From an uncultured beta proteobacterium (lineage in GTDB: Bacteria; Pseudomonadota; Gammaproteobacteria; Burkholderiales; Burkholderiaceae), in the NCBI GenBank assembly GCA_903875135.1, contig CAIQUZ010000014.1:18289-82288 (forward strand): a stretch of 64,000 nucleotides of DNA, in the 5' to 3' direction. Of the stretch, positions 20,066 to 29,360 are shown one piece after another; within the stretch, counting starts at the first letter, position 1; every line of letters starts with the position of its first letter. Position numbers and translations under genes: made by a program. The notes under the pieces were generated by a model. The model had not been told where the DNA came from and made no database searches. It was given only the letters and a program-made list of their open reading frames with translations.

Positions 20066-21096
20066 TTCACAGGATATAAGCTTTTACCATTAGCATCTTT
20101 AATAACCTTCCAAGAGTTTTGAATCCTATCGACTACTGAATTTTCATGAATTAATAAGTAACTATAACGATTGGCATTGGGAATCCCATTTTTATAGACC
20201 CAATCGAAGAATTGCAGCATTTCTTGTGTATCAGACTGATTTTGCGAATTTCCATGTAGCAGTACGTAGGATACTCCTACAATCGGCCAACTGTCAGCCC
20301 CATCCAAATTGGTTAAAACCTGATAGTAATTTTGGCTCTGCCAATTCGCTTTTGCCGCCGCAGCAGAAAAAGTATTTAAATTCGCTTGAACAAATACACC
20401 ACTCTTGTTCTTTAAACTCACCATCGATAATTTGTATTTTTGTGCATAAAGGAACTCGACATAGCCAATCGATCCCGTTGCCTTAGCTACTAAAGAAGCA
20501 ACGCCGTCATTCCCTTTTGCCCCAGGACCTGAAGGCCATTTGATCTTAGAGCCAATCCCGAGCTTTTCATCCCAAGCATTACTCACCCGTGATAAATAAC
20601 TAGTAAAAGTAAAACTTGAACCCGACCCATCTTCGCGATGAACCGGTGTAATGGCCTTGTTGGGTAAATTGAGGGTTGGATTTAAGCTACGGATCGCCAG
20701 ATCATCCCAAAACTTGATTTTTCCAAGGTAAATGTCGGCCAGTACCTCCCCAGTAAGGTGTAATTGATCGGATTCAAGACCTGGTAGGTTCACAACCAAA
20801 ACAATCCCGCCAACAACTAATGGAAACTGCAATAAGTCATCATGTGATAACTCTGCCTGAGTCAAGGCGATATCTGTTATTGCAAAGTCAACTGTTCTGG
20901 CCGTGATTCGACGAATACCTTCAGCAGACCCCAGCCCCTCATATCGAATTATCGTTTTACTGACTTTTTGATAATCGTCAATCCAAGACTTCATCACGGG
21001 CAATGGGAAAGTTGCACCAATCCCATTGACCTCAGCCCCAGCAGAAGCAATGAGGCCAAAAGAAGCAATACCGGCGATGAGAAAACGTAGCAACAT
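20062..21096 (-). CDS. PstS-like phosphate-binding periplasmic protein
   Basis: Periplasmic substrate-binding protein of the PstS family for high-affinity phosphate uptake. Seen: a signal peptide ending A-S-A-G-A, then the PstS opening G-I-G-A-T-F-P, D-F-A-I-T-D, and the phosphate-contacting R-E-D-G-S-G-S-S-F-T segment. Length 344 aa. No pstC, pstA or pstB is nearby, so it is either an orphan copy or serves a transporter elsewhere; a role in another process is possible. A downstream secreted protein overlaps by 4 bp. Confidence 0.85.
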   Translation of the reverse strand: MLLRFLIAGIASFGLIASAGAEVNGIGATFPLPVMKSWIDDYQKVSKTIIRYEGLGSAEGIRRITARTVDFAITDIALTQAELSHDDLLQFPLVVGGIVLVVNLPGLESDQLHLTGEVLADIYLGKIKFWDDLAIRSLNPTLNLPNKAITPVHREDGSGSSFTFTSYLSRVSNAWDEKLGIGSKIKWPSGPGAKGNDGVASLVAKATGSIGYVEFLYAQKYKLSMVSLKNKSGVFVQANLNTFSAAAAKANWQSQNYYQVLTNLDGADSWPIVGVSYVLLHGNSQNQSDTQEMLQFFDWVYKNGIPNANRYSYLLIHENSVVDRIQNSWKVIKDANGKSLYPVK

Positions 21097-21264
21097 ATGA
21101 AGAATTTTTATAATTTAACAATACTGAACTATAACGTAACTAGGTGACAATATAATCCCACCAATAATGAGGACAAAATGTAGCTGGTTAGCTTTTTGAG
21201 AACCACTCGTATTGATAGCTTAATTGTATTCAATTGAACAAAAACAGAAGAAATATACTGAATC

Positions 21265-22617
21265 ATGCATGTTGTAAAGCGCTTTGCTAACTCTCTCATT
21301 CTAGTCTGGATCATGTGCTCAAGCACTACTTGGGCACAGAGTACGAACGTCCTGACCTTGACTAGCGCTGATCCGCAGGAGGTTCAAGAAGAATCTCCTT
21401 GGAGTTTTCATGGACAAGCCACGTATGTGATGCAATGGCATCCTGATTTTAGCGCGGCATATACCGGGCAAAACAGTATGACCCCAATCAGTAATAGTGC
21501 TCAAACCTCAGATATCACCCTTTATATCGGTAGAAAGCTTTGGAGTGGCGCCGAAATCTATATCAACCCAGAAATTGATCAAGGTTTTGGTTTATCCAAC
21601 ACACTCGGTATGGCTGGATACTCTAGCGGTGAAGCCTACAAAGTAGGAGCTCAAGACCCCTACTTTCGGTTACCAAGGGCATTTTTAAGACAAACGTTGA
21701 ACCTCAGTGGTGAAACCCTAACTCTTGAAGATCAGGCCAATCAAGTAGCTACGAGTATTTCTGCAAATAATGTCGTGATAACAGCTGGGAAATTTTCTGT
21801 TGTCGATATTTTTGATACGAATAAATACGCTCATGATCCACGTTTAGACTTTTTGAACTGGTCTATATTAGATGCGGGTGCTTTTGATTATGCAGCTGAC
21901 GCTTGGGGATTTACGAATGGCGTTGCAGTCGAATGGAACAACTCTTGGTGGACGATCCGCTCTGGATTTTTTGCTTTATCAACAACTCCAAATTCAACAA
22001 ATCTTGATTTAAGTTTCAAACAATACCAATTGGTCGAAGAGTTTGAAGAGCGTCATCAACTCAATGGTCATGAGGGTAAATTTAAAATACTGGGTTTTTT
22101 AAGTCGTGGAACGATGGGAACCTACGCAGATGCAGTATCGCAAAATCCGAGCGCTCCTGATACTTCTTTAGTGCGTAACTTTGGAAATAAAACTGGCTTC
22201 GCATTGAATCTTGAACAAGAAATTACTCCAACCCTCGGTGCTTTTGCTAGGTTTAGCTGGAATGATGGGAAGACTGAAGCCTTCGACTTTACAGAAATCA
22301 ATCAATCTCTGTCATTTGGGCTGTCTATGAAAGGTAATCAATGGAAGCGACATCAAGATACTGTGGGTATTTCCCAAGTCGTCAATAGCCTGTCTGATGA
22401 GGCTAAAAGCTACTTTCGAGCTGGTGGTATGGGTATCTTAATTGGGGATGGTGGTCTTAACTACGGGAATGAGCGGATTACTGAACTTTATTACAACATG
22501 GCTCTGAGCAAAAACTTTGCAGTGGGTATCGACTATCAGTATGTCTCCAACCCAGCGTATAACCAAGATCGTGGGCCAATTAATATTTTTGGAGTTCGAC
22601 TCAGAGCTAACTTTTAA
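21265..22617 (+). CDS. OprB-type carbohydrate porin
   Basis: Outer-membrane beta-barrel porin of the carbohydrate-selective OprB family. Seen: a signal peptide (cleavage after T-W-A-Q), the family-typical F-H-G-Q-A-T-Y-V-M-Q-W-H and I-Y-I-N-P-E-I-D-Q-G-F-G-L-S stretches, D-P-R-L-D-F-L-N-W, alternating beta-strand pattern, and a terminal aromatic residue (R-A-N-F). Length 450 aa. The substrate is not shown by the sequence. It stands alone on the plus strand with its stop one nucleotide from the recR stop. Confidence 0.85.
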   Translation: MHVVKRFANSLILVWIMCSSTTWAQSTNVLTLTSADPQEVQEESPWSFHGQATYVMQWHPDFSAAYTGQNSMTPISNSAQTSDITLYIGRKLWSGAEIYINPEIDQGFGLSNTLGMAGYSSGEAYKVGAQDPYFRLPRAFLRQTLNLSGETLTLEDQANQVATSISANNVVITAGKFSVVDIFDTNKYAHDPRLDFLNWSILDAGAFDYAADAWGFTNGVAVEWNNSWWTIRSGFFALSTTPNSTNLDLSFKQYQLVEEFEERHQLNGHEGKFKILGFLSRGTMGTYADAVSQNPSAPDTSLVRNFGNKTGFALNLEQEITPTLGAFARFSWNDGKTEAFDFTEINQSLSFGLSMKGNQWKRHQDTVGISQVVNSLSDEAKSYFRAGGMGILIGDGGLNYGNERITELYYNMALSKNFAVGIDYQYVSNPAYNQDRGPINIFGVRLRANF

Positions 22618-22618
22618 A

Positions 22619-23260
22619 TTAGCTACCTACGGGTTTGCGATCCATCATCGCTCGAGCAAGCGTCCCAGCATCCACATATTCAAGCTCTCCACCTACCGGA
22701 ATCCCCCGAGCAATGCGCGATACGGCGATGCCACGTGACTTCAGAATTTCCCCTAAATAATGCGATGTCGCTTCACCCTCACTGGTAAAGTTGGTTGCCA
22801 AAATTACTTCCTTGACAGACACAGATTCCACATCATGTTGAAAAATTCGTTGCATCAACTTGTCAAAATTCAACTCTTTAGGACCCTGCCCTTCCATGGG
22901 TGACAAGCGCCCCATCAAGACAAAATATAAGCCTCGATAAGACAAGGTCTGCTCGACCATTAACTGATCAGACGGGGTCTCAACAATACAAAGAATCTGC
23001 CCATCTCGACGACCATCACTGCAAGTCTTACAAAGCTCGAGCTCTGAAAAAGAGTTACACATTGCACAGTGATTAATTTTTTCAACGGCCTCCTGCAAGG
23101 CAACTCCAAGTGATAAGGCTCCGGACCGATTGTGTTGTAAGAGGTAATACGCCATTCTTTGAGCTGACTTCGGCCCAATCCCTGGCATCACTTTTAGCGC
23201 CAAAATGAGTTTCTGTAAAGCGTCTAAAGATTCTTCCTCACGACCATAAGGATTTTGCAT
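22619..23260 (-). CDS. recR: Recombination mediator RecR
   Basis: Part of the RecFOR pathway that loads RecA at gapped DNA. Seen: an N-terminal helix-hairpin-helix region ([11 protein letters not shown]), the C4 zinc finger C-A-M-C ... C-K-T-C-S-D, and a Toprim domain starting C-I-V-E-T-P-S-D. Length 213 aa. Its start immediately follows the ybaB stop in the conserved dnaX-ybaB-recR operon. Confidence 0.97.
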   Translation of the reverse strand: MQNPYGREEESLDALQKLILALKVMPGIGPKSAQRMAYYLLQHNRSGALSLGVALQEAVEKINHCAMCNSFSELELCKTCSDGRRDGQILCIVETPSDQLMVEQTLSYRGLYFVLMGRLSPMEGQGPKELNFDKLMQRIFQHDVESVSVKEVILATNFTSEGEATSHYLGEILKSRGIAVSRIARGIPVGGELEYVDAGTLARAMMDRKPVGS

Positions 23261-23584
23261 TTAAAACGGCAACTTAAATCCAGGAGGCATCGGCATACCA
23301 GCAGTTGCTCCAGACATTCTTGTTTCAGAAGCTTTCTCTGCTTGAGCGTGAGCATCGTTTAAGGCGGTTACGAGTAAGTCTTCTAACATCTCGCGATCGT
23401 CCATCACTCCCGCATCAATCTGAACGCGTTTGACAACATGCTTACCATTGGTAGTGACTTTGACCATCCCGCCAGCAGCCTGACCCATGACTTCCATACT
23501 GGACAATTCCTCTTGGGCTTGTTTCATTTTTTCTTGCATTTGCTGAGCTTGTTTCATTAAGCCAGCAATTTGACCTTTCATCAT
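23261..23584 (-). CDS. Nucleoid-associated protein YbaB/EbfC
   Basis: Small dimeric DNA-binding protein of the YbaB/EbfC family. Seen: Met/Gln-rich N-terminal helix (M-K-Q-A-Q-Q-M-Q-E-K-M), the central V-K-V-T-x-N-G-K beta strands, D-R-E-M-L-E-D-L-L, and a Gly/Met/Pro-rich tail. Length 107 aa. Located between dnaX and recR as in most proteobacteria. Confidence 0.95.
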   Translation of the reverse strand: MMKGQIAGLMKQAQQMQEKMKQAQEELSSMEVMGQAAGGMVKVTTNGKHVVKRVQIDAGVMDDREMLEDLLVTALNDAHAQAEKASETRMSGATAGMPMPPGFKLPF

Positions 23585-23611
23585 GGATCTTCCTCTCTTA
23601 TACGTGAATCA

Positions 23612-25312
23612 TTAATGTTTTTGTTCGGGTAATGGTCGAACTGAACCTTCTACCACAGCGACGCCAATCTCTTTTTTTAACATTTCTAAAAAAGGATCGA
23701 CTTCAAGTGTCTTCTCAAGTTCAACTTGAGCTACCGCTTGATCCTTCGCCTCTATTCTTGCCACAGTATTAGCATCTTCACTACTCACAATGGTGATTTT
23801 GACGGGCATCCGTAAATAGACTTCTAATGCTTGCGTGACTTTTTGAATGGAAACTGCCGTTGCGATCTGTGGCAAATTGGTATTCAAGGTCATCATCATC
23901 GTACCGGACCGATCTTGAAAAGCGTACAGCTCTGTTTGCAAAGCAAATTGACCTTCTAGACCTTTTAACTGTAATTGCTTCACCATCTCTCGCCAAGACT
24001 CTGGCGATAATTTAATCGGGGATGATCTGCTGTGCCCCTGAAGCGCATTTGTAGGGGTAGCCAATTCCTCCTTAGGCAAAACCCTCTGTACCACAAGGGG
24101 TGTTGGAACAGCTACTGCAGTTGCTTGCGGCTGGGATAATTTGTTGGGACTCCCCGATTGACCATCATCGGGCATAAAAGCTAACATGCGCAAGAGCGCC
24201 ATCATAAAGCCGGTCTCTTCTTCTGGAGCTAACAGCAAGTCTGCTCGACTAGTAATGGCAATTTGATAAAAGAGTTGCACTTCTTCTTTCGAAAGTAATT
24301 TTGCCAGGCGCTGTACATCACTAGCCTCCGGCCACTCTTCAATCACAGAGCTTGGAATAATCTGGGCCATCGCTATTTTTTGCAATAAAGAGGCCAAATC
24401 TTGTAATGCCATCGAAAAAGATAAACTCATTAAAGCCATCTCTGCACTTAGCGCAACGAGTTCAGGACCATTTTTAGCCGCTAAAGCATCAATCAGACGA
24501 ATCAAGTAACGATCATCTAACGATCCAAGCATATTGCGTACCGACTCTTCGGTCATATCCCCAGAAGAATAGGAAATGGCTTGATCAGTCAAGGAGAGCG
24601 CATCACGCATCGATCCTCTTGCTGACTTGGCAATAATTTTTAAAGCCCCATCATGAATCGCCAACTTTTCGGAGCTCAGAATCGTTTTGAGGTGGTTCAC
24701 AATCAATACCGATGGCATTTGCTTTAAGTTAAACTGCAAACATCTAGAAAGAATCGTGACAGGAATTTTTTGAGGATCCGTTGTCGCTAAAATAAATTTC
24801 ATATGCGCAGGCGGTTCTTCTAAAGTCTTGAGCATCGAATTAAACGCTTGATTGGTGAGCATATGTACCTCATCAATCATAAAAACCTTAAATCGTCCAC
24901 TAGTAGGCCCATAAATGGCTTTTTCTAAAAGAGCAATCATGTCCCCGATACCACGATTACTAGCGGCATCCATCTCCACATAATCAACGAAACGACCGGC
25001 GTCGATTTCTGTACAAGCAACACACTTGCCACAAGGCTTGGATGTCGGCATCGTAATGGGGTTTTCAGCTGTTCCTGTGCAATTCAGCGATTTGGCTAAG
25101 ATCCTTGCAATCGTGGTCTTACCAACGCCCCTAGTCCCCGTAAATAACCATGCGTGATGTAAGCGATTTTGATCGAGGGCATGACTGAGGGCTTTTACAA
25201 CGTGATCTTGTCCTAGTAAAGATTCAAAATCACGCGGACGCCATTTTCTGGCTAAGGCAAGACCAGGTGAATTGGGTAAATCTTCGTTTTCAAATAAGGA
25301 GGTATCAGACAT
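23612..25312 (-). CDS. dnaX: DNA polymerase III subunit gamma/tau
   Basis: Clamp-loader ATPase subunit of the replicative polymerase. Seen: N-terminal R-K-W-R-P, Walker A G-T-R-G-V-G-K-T-T, zinc-binding Cys including C-G-K-C-V-A-C, Walker B D-E-V-H-M-L, sensor region I-L-S-R-C, then domain III and a shorter C-terminal tau part. Length 566 aa. First gene of dnaX-ybaB-recR; divergent from the SRP RNA gene. No frameshift signal positioned to give a gamma product was identified. Confidence 0.96.
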   Translation of the reverse strand: MSDTSLFENEDLPNSPGLALARKWRPRDFESLLGQDHVVKALSHALDQNRLHHAWLFTGTRGVGKTTIARILAKSLNCTGTAENPITMPTSKPCGKCVACTEIDAGRFVDYVEMDAASNRGIGDMIALLEKAIYGPTSGRFKVFMIDEVHMLTNQAFNSMLKTLEEPPAHMKFILATTDPQKIPVTILSRCLQFNLKQMPSVLIVNHLKTILSSEKLAIHDGALKIIAKSARGSMRDALSLTDQAISYSSGDMTEESVRNMLGSLDDRYLIRLIDALAAKNGPELVALSAEMALMSLSFSMALQDLASLLQKIAMAQIIPSSVIEEWPEASDVQRLAKLLSKEEVQLFYQIAITSRADLLLAPEEETGFMMALLRMLAFMPDDGQSGSPNKLSQPQATAVAVPTPLVVQRVLPKEELATPTNALQGHSRSSPIKLSPESWREMVKQLQLKGLEGQFALQTELYAFQDRSGTMMMTLNTNLPQIATAVSIQKVTQALEVYLRMPVKITIVSSEDANTVARIEAKDQAVAQVELEKTLEVDPFLEMLKKEIGVAVVEGSVRPLPEQKH

Positions 25313-25338
25313 AACTTATATTCTAACAATCATCGAGG

Positions 25339-25344
25339 TACAAT
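25339..25344 (+). promoter_or_regulatory. Probable -10 element of the SRP RNA gene
   Basis: TACAAT 8 nt before the predicted RNA 5' end. The -35 region (about 25316-25321) is weak. The spacing to the RNA start is the main support. Confidence 0.4.
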
Positions 25345-25351
25345 AGTAAAA

Positions 25352-25446
25352 GACGGGCCTCCCCGCATAGTGGCATGGTAACCTGGTCAGGTCGGGAACG
25401 AAGCAGCCAAACCCATTCACCATTAGTGCCGGGGGTAAGGCTCGTC
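25352..25446 (+). ncRNA. ffs: 4.5S RNA (small SRP RNA)
   Basis: RNA component of the signal recognition particle that binds Ffh. Seen: the near-invariant tetraloop/asymmetric-loop core GGTCAGGTCGGGAACGAAGC, shortly followed by AGCC, and closing pairing of GACGGGCCT (25352-25360) with AGGCTCGTC (25438-25446). Ends are estimated from that outer stem. TACAAT at 25339-25344 fits as -10. A short TCGTC/GACGA stem with TTTTTT follows at about 25442-25471 and may terminate it. The position beside dnaX is common in proteobacteria. Confidence 0.93.
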
Positions 25447-25469
25447 CCCTCCTCATTCTTGACGATTTT

Positions 25470-25868
25470 TTAGCCGTTTTTATCGGCCTTATTCATTTGT
25501 CGACGAATGACCCCAATCAGTAATGGAATACATCCAATCAGAACAAACCAAATAAAGGATGGAAATGATTTTCCTGCCTGTTTTTCATCGGTCATGTCTA
25601 AGATAGCTTTTTGCGTCGGAGTTTTTTGCTCCAATTTCATAATCGCTTGCGCATCACATACTGGCGGAACTTTTTTCCAAACCTCATGTGGGAGTGCATT
25701 AGCCTTTAATTCTTCAGCTTCCTTAATACAGAGCTGCTCTGCGGATTGACGGTCTGCCTGTCGGCCACTTGTTGACAAACGGGCATAGCCACTTACCAAT
25801 AAACCAACGAGGACAAACCCGATGAAAAATTTTTCAGAAAAACCTAACGCAGCAAATTTAGAGAACAT
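25470..25868 (-). CDS. Small membrane protein of unknown function
   Basis: Unrecognised 132-aa protein. Seen: two TM segments, residues about 13-30 and 104-122, separated by a mostly charged region with two Cys (L-C-I-K-E and P-V-C-D-A) that would lie in the periplasm if both termini are cytoplasmic. The C-terminus is basic (R-R-Q-M-N-K), agreeing with the positive-inside rule. It is 27 nt downstream of addA and may be co-transcribed. No function assigned. Confidence 0.6.
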   Translation of the reverse strand: MFSKFAALGFSEKFFIGFVLVGLLVSGYARLSTSGRQADRQSAEQLCIKEAEELKANALPHEVWKKVPPVCDAQAIMKLEQKTPTQKAILDMTDEKQAGKSFPSFIWFVLIGCIPLLIGVIRRQMNKADKNG

Positions 25869-25895
25869 ATCATTTCCTTAATGAATTAACTTACT

Positions 25896-28800
25896 TTATA
25901 CAATTTCTTTGACATTCGCATGTTGATCAATTAAAAAAGCGCGAACCGGCTTATCACTCCTCATCCTTTGAACTAAAAATTGATATTTTTTAAGTTGCTC
26001 AACATATTTTTTAAAAAACGGATGATCTTCTTTGGGAATACTCAGCTTATAGTCAAGTATGACTAATTGATGTGGCTGTTCAATCAAACGATCGATGCGA
26101 TATAACTTACCTTGCTCATCAAGCAATTCAAACTCGTTCCAAATCTCATCAATATCTCCTTCATAAAAATACGACTGAAGATGGGACGCCTCTAAAATTC
26201 GTTGCACAATCTTCAATGCTGGTTGAGCCAACTCTAATGTCAAATCCATCCATTCGGCTAGTTGCTTGACTGTTGGAAGCTTGAAATGCTGTTGTGATAG
26301 AGGAAATGGTGTTAAACGTTCAAATATTTGATGTACTGCCTGACCAAGCAACTGATATTCAATCGGCTTTTCAGTTGGCATATCAATATTTTCAAATCCT
26401 TTAATTTCATCTGTGAATAAAGGAGATGCCTCCGGTAAATTCAGTGTGAACATTTTGGAGAAATGCACTATCGGATGCAATACTTTTTCAAAATTTGTGG
26501 GGATTACATCGGATGAATTCTGATTTCCAGATAGAAGGTCCTCAAGGGACTTTATAGGTAAACCTGTTTCGCTGAGTAAGCTATACCAAGATTTTTCCTT
26601 CATTTTTCCAAATCCTGAAACAACCAGGCATTGCTTAGCCCGCGTCATCGCAACATAGAGCAAATTATAGTTTTCAATTTCAGCAATATTCAATTCTTGA
26701 TCTTTAAAATGCTGGGTATTCGTGCCTAGAAAATCCTTTTTATAAACGAACATCTGATTCGGTGCATCTTTCTCAGTTGGCCAATCCATCAATAGCCCAG
26801 AACTATCTCTAGGCTGTGGAATACTATTAGCATGCATTAAAAAGACAAATGGGGCCTCCAAACCCTTTGCTGAATGAATCGTCATAATCCGCACAGATGT
26901 CGTTTTTTCTTCATCAAATACAGAGGTGTCATCTTCTTGATGAGCCTCTACCTCACCTTCATCTGGAGTCTCTAACTCACTACCTCGAGAAAGAATGGTT
27001 AACTCTTCAATGAATCTACTTAATGAAGGATATCGACCGCCATTAATGTCCAGAGCTAATTTTAAAAACGCCTCCAAATTAGCAATGACATTGGCCTGCA
27101 TTTGCGATGGACAATCCCTGGAATATACTTCAAACAATTTTCCATCTTCAAAAATATAGTCCAGTAAATCGTGTACCGGTAAATAACTTGCCTTCAATTT
27201 CCAGCGCGATAAGGTTTCATGTGCCAGAAGTAATTTTGGATAAGGCTTAGCTAGACTTAACTGTTCCCACCAACCACGACTACTCGCATGAAGGGCTAAA
27301 TACTGTAACTCTTCTTCGCCACAATCGAAGATGGGAGTTCTTAAAACATGAGCTAAAGCCAGATGATTACTCGGGGTTAACAGAACCTGAAGTAAAGCAC
27401 CAATGTCTTGGGCTTCAAGAGAGCTTAATAACCCTCCTTTACGCGGACTCTGATAAGCAATGCGGTGCTCCCGCAAGGCACTTTCAATTTGTCGGATGTG
27501 CGTAGAGGTTCTTACTAAAATTAAAAAATCACTCTCGCGGGCAGCCCGTACATGGCGATCTAAGCCGCTGTCTACAACTTGACGTATCGTGAGCCAATGA
27601 CGAATCGTCTGCGCAACCTGAGTAGCTTCTTGACGACTTTGATATGCTGGATTCGTCATACCAGTATCCGTCATCCCTGTGATGAGCGGATCACGTTTTT
27701 CAAGCACTGTCGCTGGCAACTCTTCCGTAATCAAATCAAAACAAAAAGCCTCTTCAATTACAGGATTGCTAGAATGATTTTTCCATAAAGTGGTATGAGG
27801 GTTAAATCGAAAAGTCTCTTTATTGGGATCTGTATTCAGACGTTTTTTAACCACCTCAAATACTTGGTTCAAGGCATCCTTAATCGCCGGCGGATTCCGT
27901 CTCGTCTCATCCTGACTTAAACATACAGCGTCAAAGTTCTTGGTTAAATAGACCTGTACCTCAGCAAAGAGCCGAACATCCGCTTTTCTAAAACGATAGA
28001 TGGACTGCTTTGGATCGCCCACAATAAATATTTTTGGTTTTTCATCTTCTTTGCCGTAAGCCCCCAGCCAAGCTTTCAGAATGATCCACTGTAAAGGATT
28101 TGTATCCTGAAACTCATCAATCAGGATATGTTTATACTTTGCATCTAAACGAACTTGTATATAACTCGCTGTTAATTCATCGCTTAATAGCTTCACTACA
28201 TTTAATTCAAGATCATTGAAGTCAATAATGCGTTGATTTTTCTTAAAGTCTGAAAAATGCTTCGCCATTGAAGTTCCCAAATCGATCCATGCTTCATTCA
28301 TGAGTAATAAAGACCGTTCTTGATCGAACAGGTGAAAGTCGAGTATTTTTTGAATCCATTGTTTTAATCGAGCCGGGATCACTTCAAGGAGATCTTGTCG
28401 ACCAGCTTGATTGAGTATGGTCGTTAATGTGCCGGAGCATGTTTCCAGATGTTTTCGGGGCGTCATTTTCTGTGTCAACAACATCTTGATTAATAGCGTA
28501 ATGATTTCCTGATCAGGTAGTTGCTGTTGACGTGCTTGGATTAATTGATGTAATTGATCGCTGACTTCCTTATCCTTAGGAGCTCGGCTTTGCAAATACC
28601 AGTCATAAGCAAGCTGTAATCCATCCCAGTCATGTAATTGTTGATCACAGAGCTGAACCAAAGAATTGCCTTGATTAAAAAGAGTAAGGCGTTCTTGTAA
28701 ATGTGAAAGGGGCGATTTACCTTCCGGTAAATACTGAAGATATTGTTGCCACGCCGCGAATTGATCTAACACACTAGCTGACCCTTGTAGCATTGCGTCA

Positions 28801-29360
28801 GCGTCTTGTTGCGAAACAAGTCTGATCAATTGCAAATACATCTTTCTTAAATGCTTGAACTCTCCCTTACCCTGCCCCAACTCAAACCACCAACGCTCCA
28901 TCGCTTCACCTAATAAGCGTTGTCGATCCTCTCTTAAATTACCACTACTAACAAGATCTGAGATCATGGGCGCCGCCAAAACCAAACGACTAAACCAACC
29001 ATGAAAAGTATCAATCGTGACTTTTTGTGGATGACTTAACGTTTTTTCAAATAACTGCTTTGCCTTTTGACAATTTTGTTGCGCTTGAGCAAGCGATAGG
29101 CCACGATCCTGCAGTTGCATAATCACTTTTTCATCGTCCAACAGGACTAATTCTTTGAGCAACTGGTCTAATCGCTCTTTCATTTCTTGAGCTGCTTTAC
29201 GGGTAAAAGTGATTGCTAATATCTGCTCAGGAGCAACGTCATCTAACAGCAAGCGAAAAATACGAGAAATCAGTAACCAAGTCTTGCCACTCCCCGCGCA
29301 AGCCTCTACGACGACTGACTGGTGGGGGTTGCAGGCATTCTCGGTGATTAGATTGATCAT
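25896..29360 (-). CDS. addA: AddA-type UvrD helicase/nuclease
   Basis: Large subunit of an AddAB-type helicase-nuclease that processes double-strand breaks for RecA. Seen: Walker A V-E-A-C-A-G-S-G-K-T near residue 20, I-T-F-T-R-K-A-A, Walker B L-I-D-E-F-Q-D-T-N, G-D-P-K-Q-S-I-Y-R-F-R, late helicase motifs T-I-H-S-A-K-G-L-E and Y-V-A-M-T-R-A, and a C-terminal RecB-type nuclease with I-D-R-L and L-D-Y-K-L. Length 1154 aa from ATG 29360, which overlaps the addB stop as ATGA. The upstream codons to 29402 are addB sequence. Confidence 0.93.
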   Translation of the reverse strand: MINLITENACNPHQSVVVEACAGSGKTWLLISRIFRLLLDDVAPEQILAITFTRKAAQEMKERLDQLLKELVLLDDEKVIMQLQDRGLSLAQAQQNCQKAKQLFEKTLSHPQKVTIDTFHGWFSRLVLAAPMISDLVSSGNLREDRQRLLGEAMERWWFELGQGKGEFKHLRKMYLQLIRLVSQQDADAMLQGSASVLDQFAAWQQYLQYLPEGKSPLSHLQERLTLFNQGNSLVQLCDQQLHDWDGLQLAYDWYLQSRAPKDKEVSDQLHQLIQARQQQLPDQEIITLLIKMLLTQKMTPRKHLETCSGTLTTILNQAGRQDLLEVIPARLKQWIQKILDFHLFDQERSLLLMNEAWIDLGTSMAKHFSDFKKNQRIIDFNDLELNVVKLLSDELTASYIQVRLDAKYKHILIDEFQDTNPLQWIILKAWLGAYGKEDEKPKIFIVGDPKQSIYRFRKADVRLFAEVQVYLTKNFDAVCLSQDETRRNPPAIKDALNQVFEVVKKRLNTDPNKETFRFNPHTTLWKNHSSNPVIEEAFCFDLITEELPATVLEKRDPLITGMTDTGMTNPAYQSRQEATQVAQTIRHWLTIRQVVDSGLDRHVRAARESDFLILVRTSTHIRQIESALREHRIAYQSPRKGGLLSSLEAQDIGALLQVLLTPSNHLALAHVLRTPIFDCGEEELQYLALHASSRGWWEQLSLAKPYPKLLLAHETLSRWKLKASYLPVHDLLDYIFEDGKLFEVYSRDCPSQMQANVIANLEAFLKLALDINGGRYPSLSRFIEELTILSRGSELETPDEGEVEAHQEDDTSVFDEEKTTSVRIMTIHSAKGLEAPFVFLMHANSIPQPRDSSGLLMDWPTEKDAPNQMFVYKKDFLGTNTQHFKDQELNIAEIENYNLLYVAMTRAKQCLVVSGFGKMKEKSWYSLLSETGLPIKSLEDLLSGNQNSSDVIPTNFEKVLHPIVHFSKMFTLNLPEASPLFTDEIKGFENIDMPTEKPIEYQLLGQAVHQIFERLTPFPLSQQHFKLPTVKQLAEWMDLTLELAQPALKIVQRILEASHLQSYFYEGDIDEIWNEFELLDEQGKLYRIDRLIEQPHQLVILDYKLSIPKEDHPFFKKYVEQLKKYQFLVQRMRSDKPVRAFLIDQHANVKEIV

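Noticed and set aside
21130..21160. Possible Pho box before the PstS-like gene
   Set aside because: Only one TTGTCA half-site resembles the repeat; the second half is not convincing.
23660..23700. A-run in dnaX that might be a programmed frameshift site
   Set aside because: The A7 run is about 18 codons from the end of dnaX, too late to produce a gamma-like short product; no stimulatory hairpin was seen.
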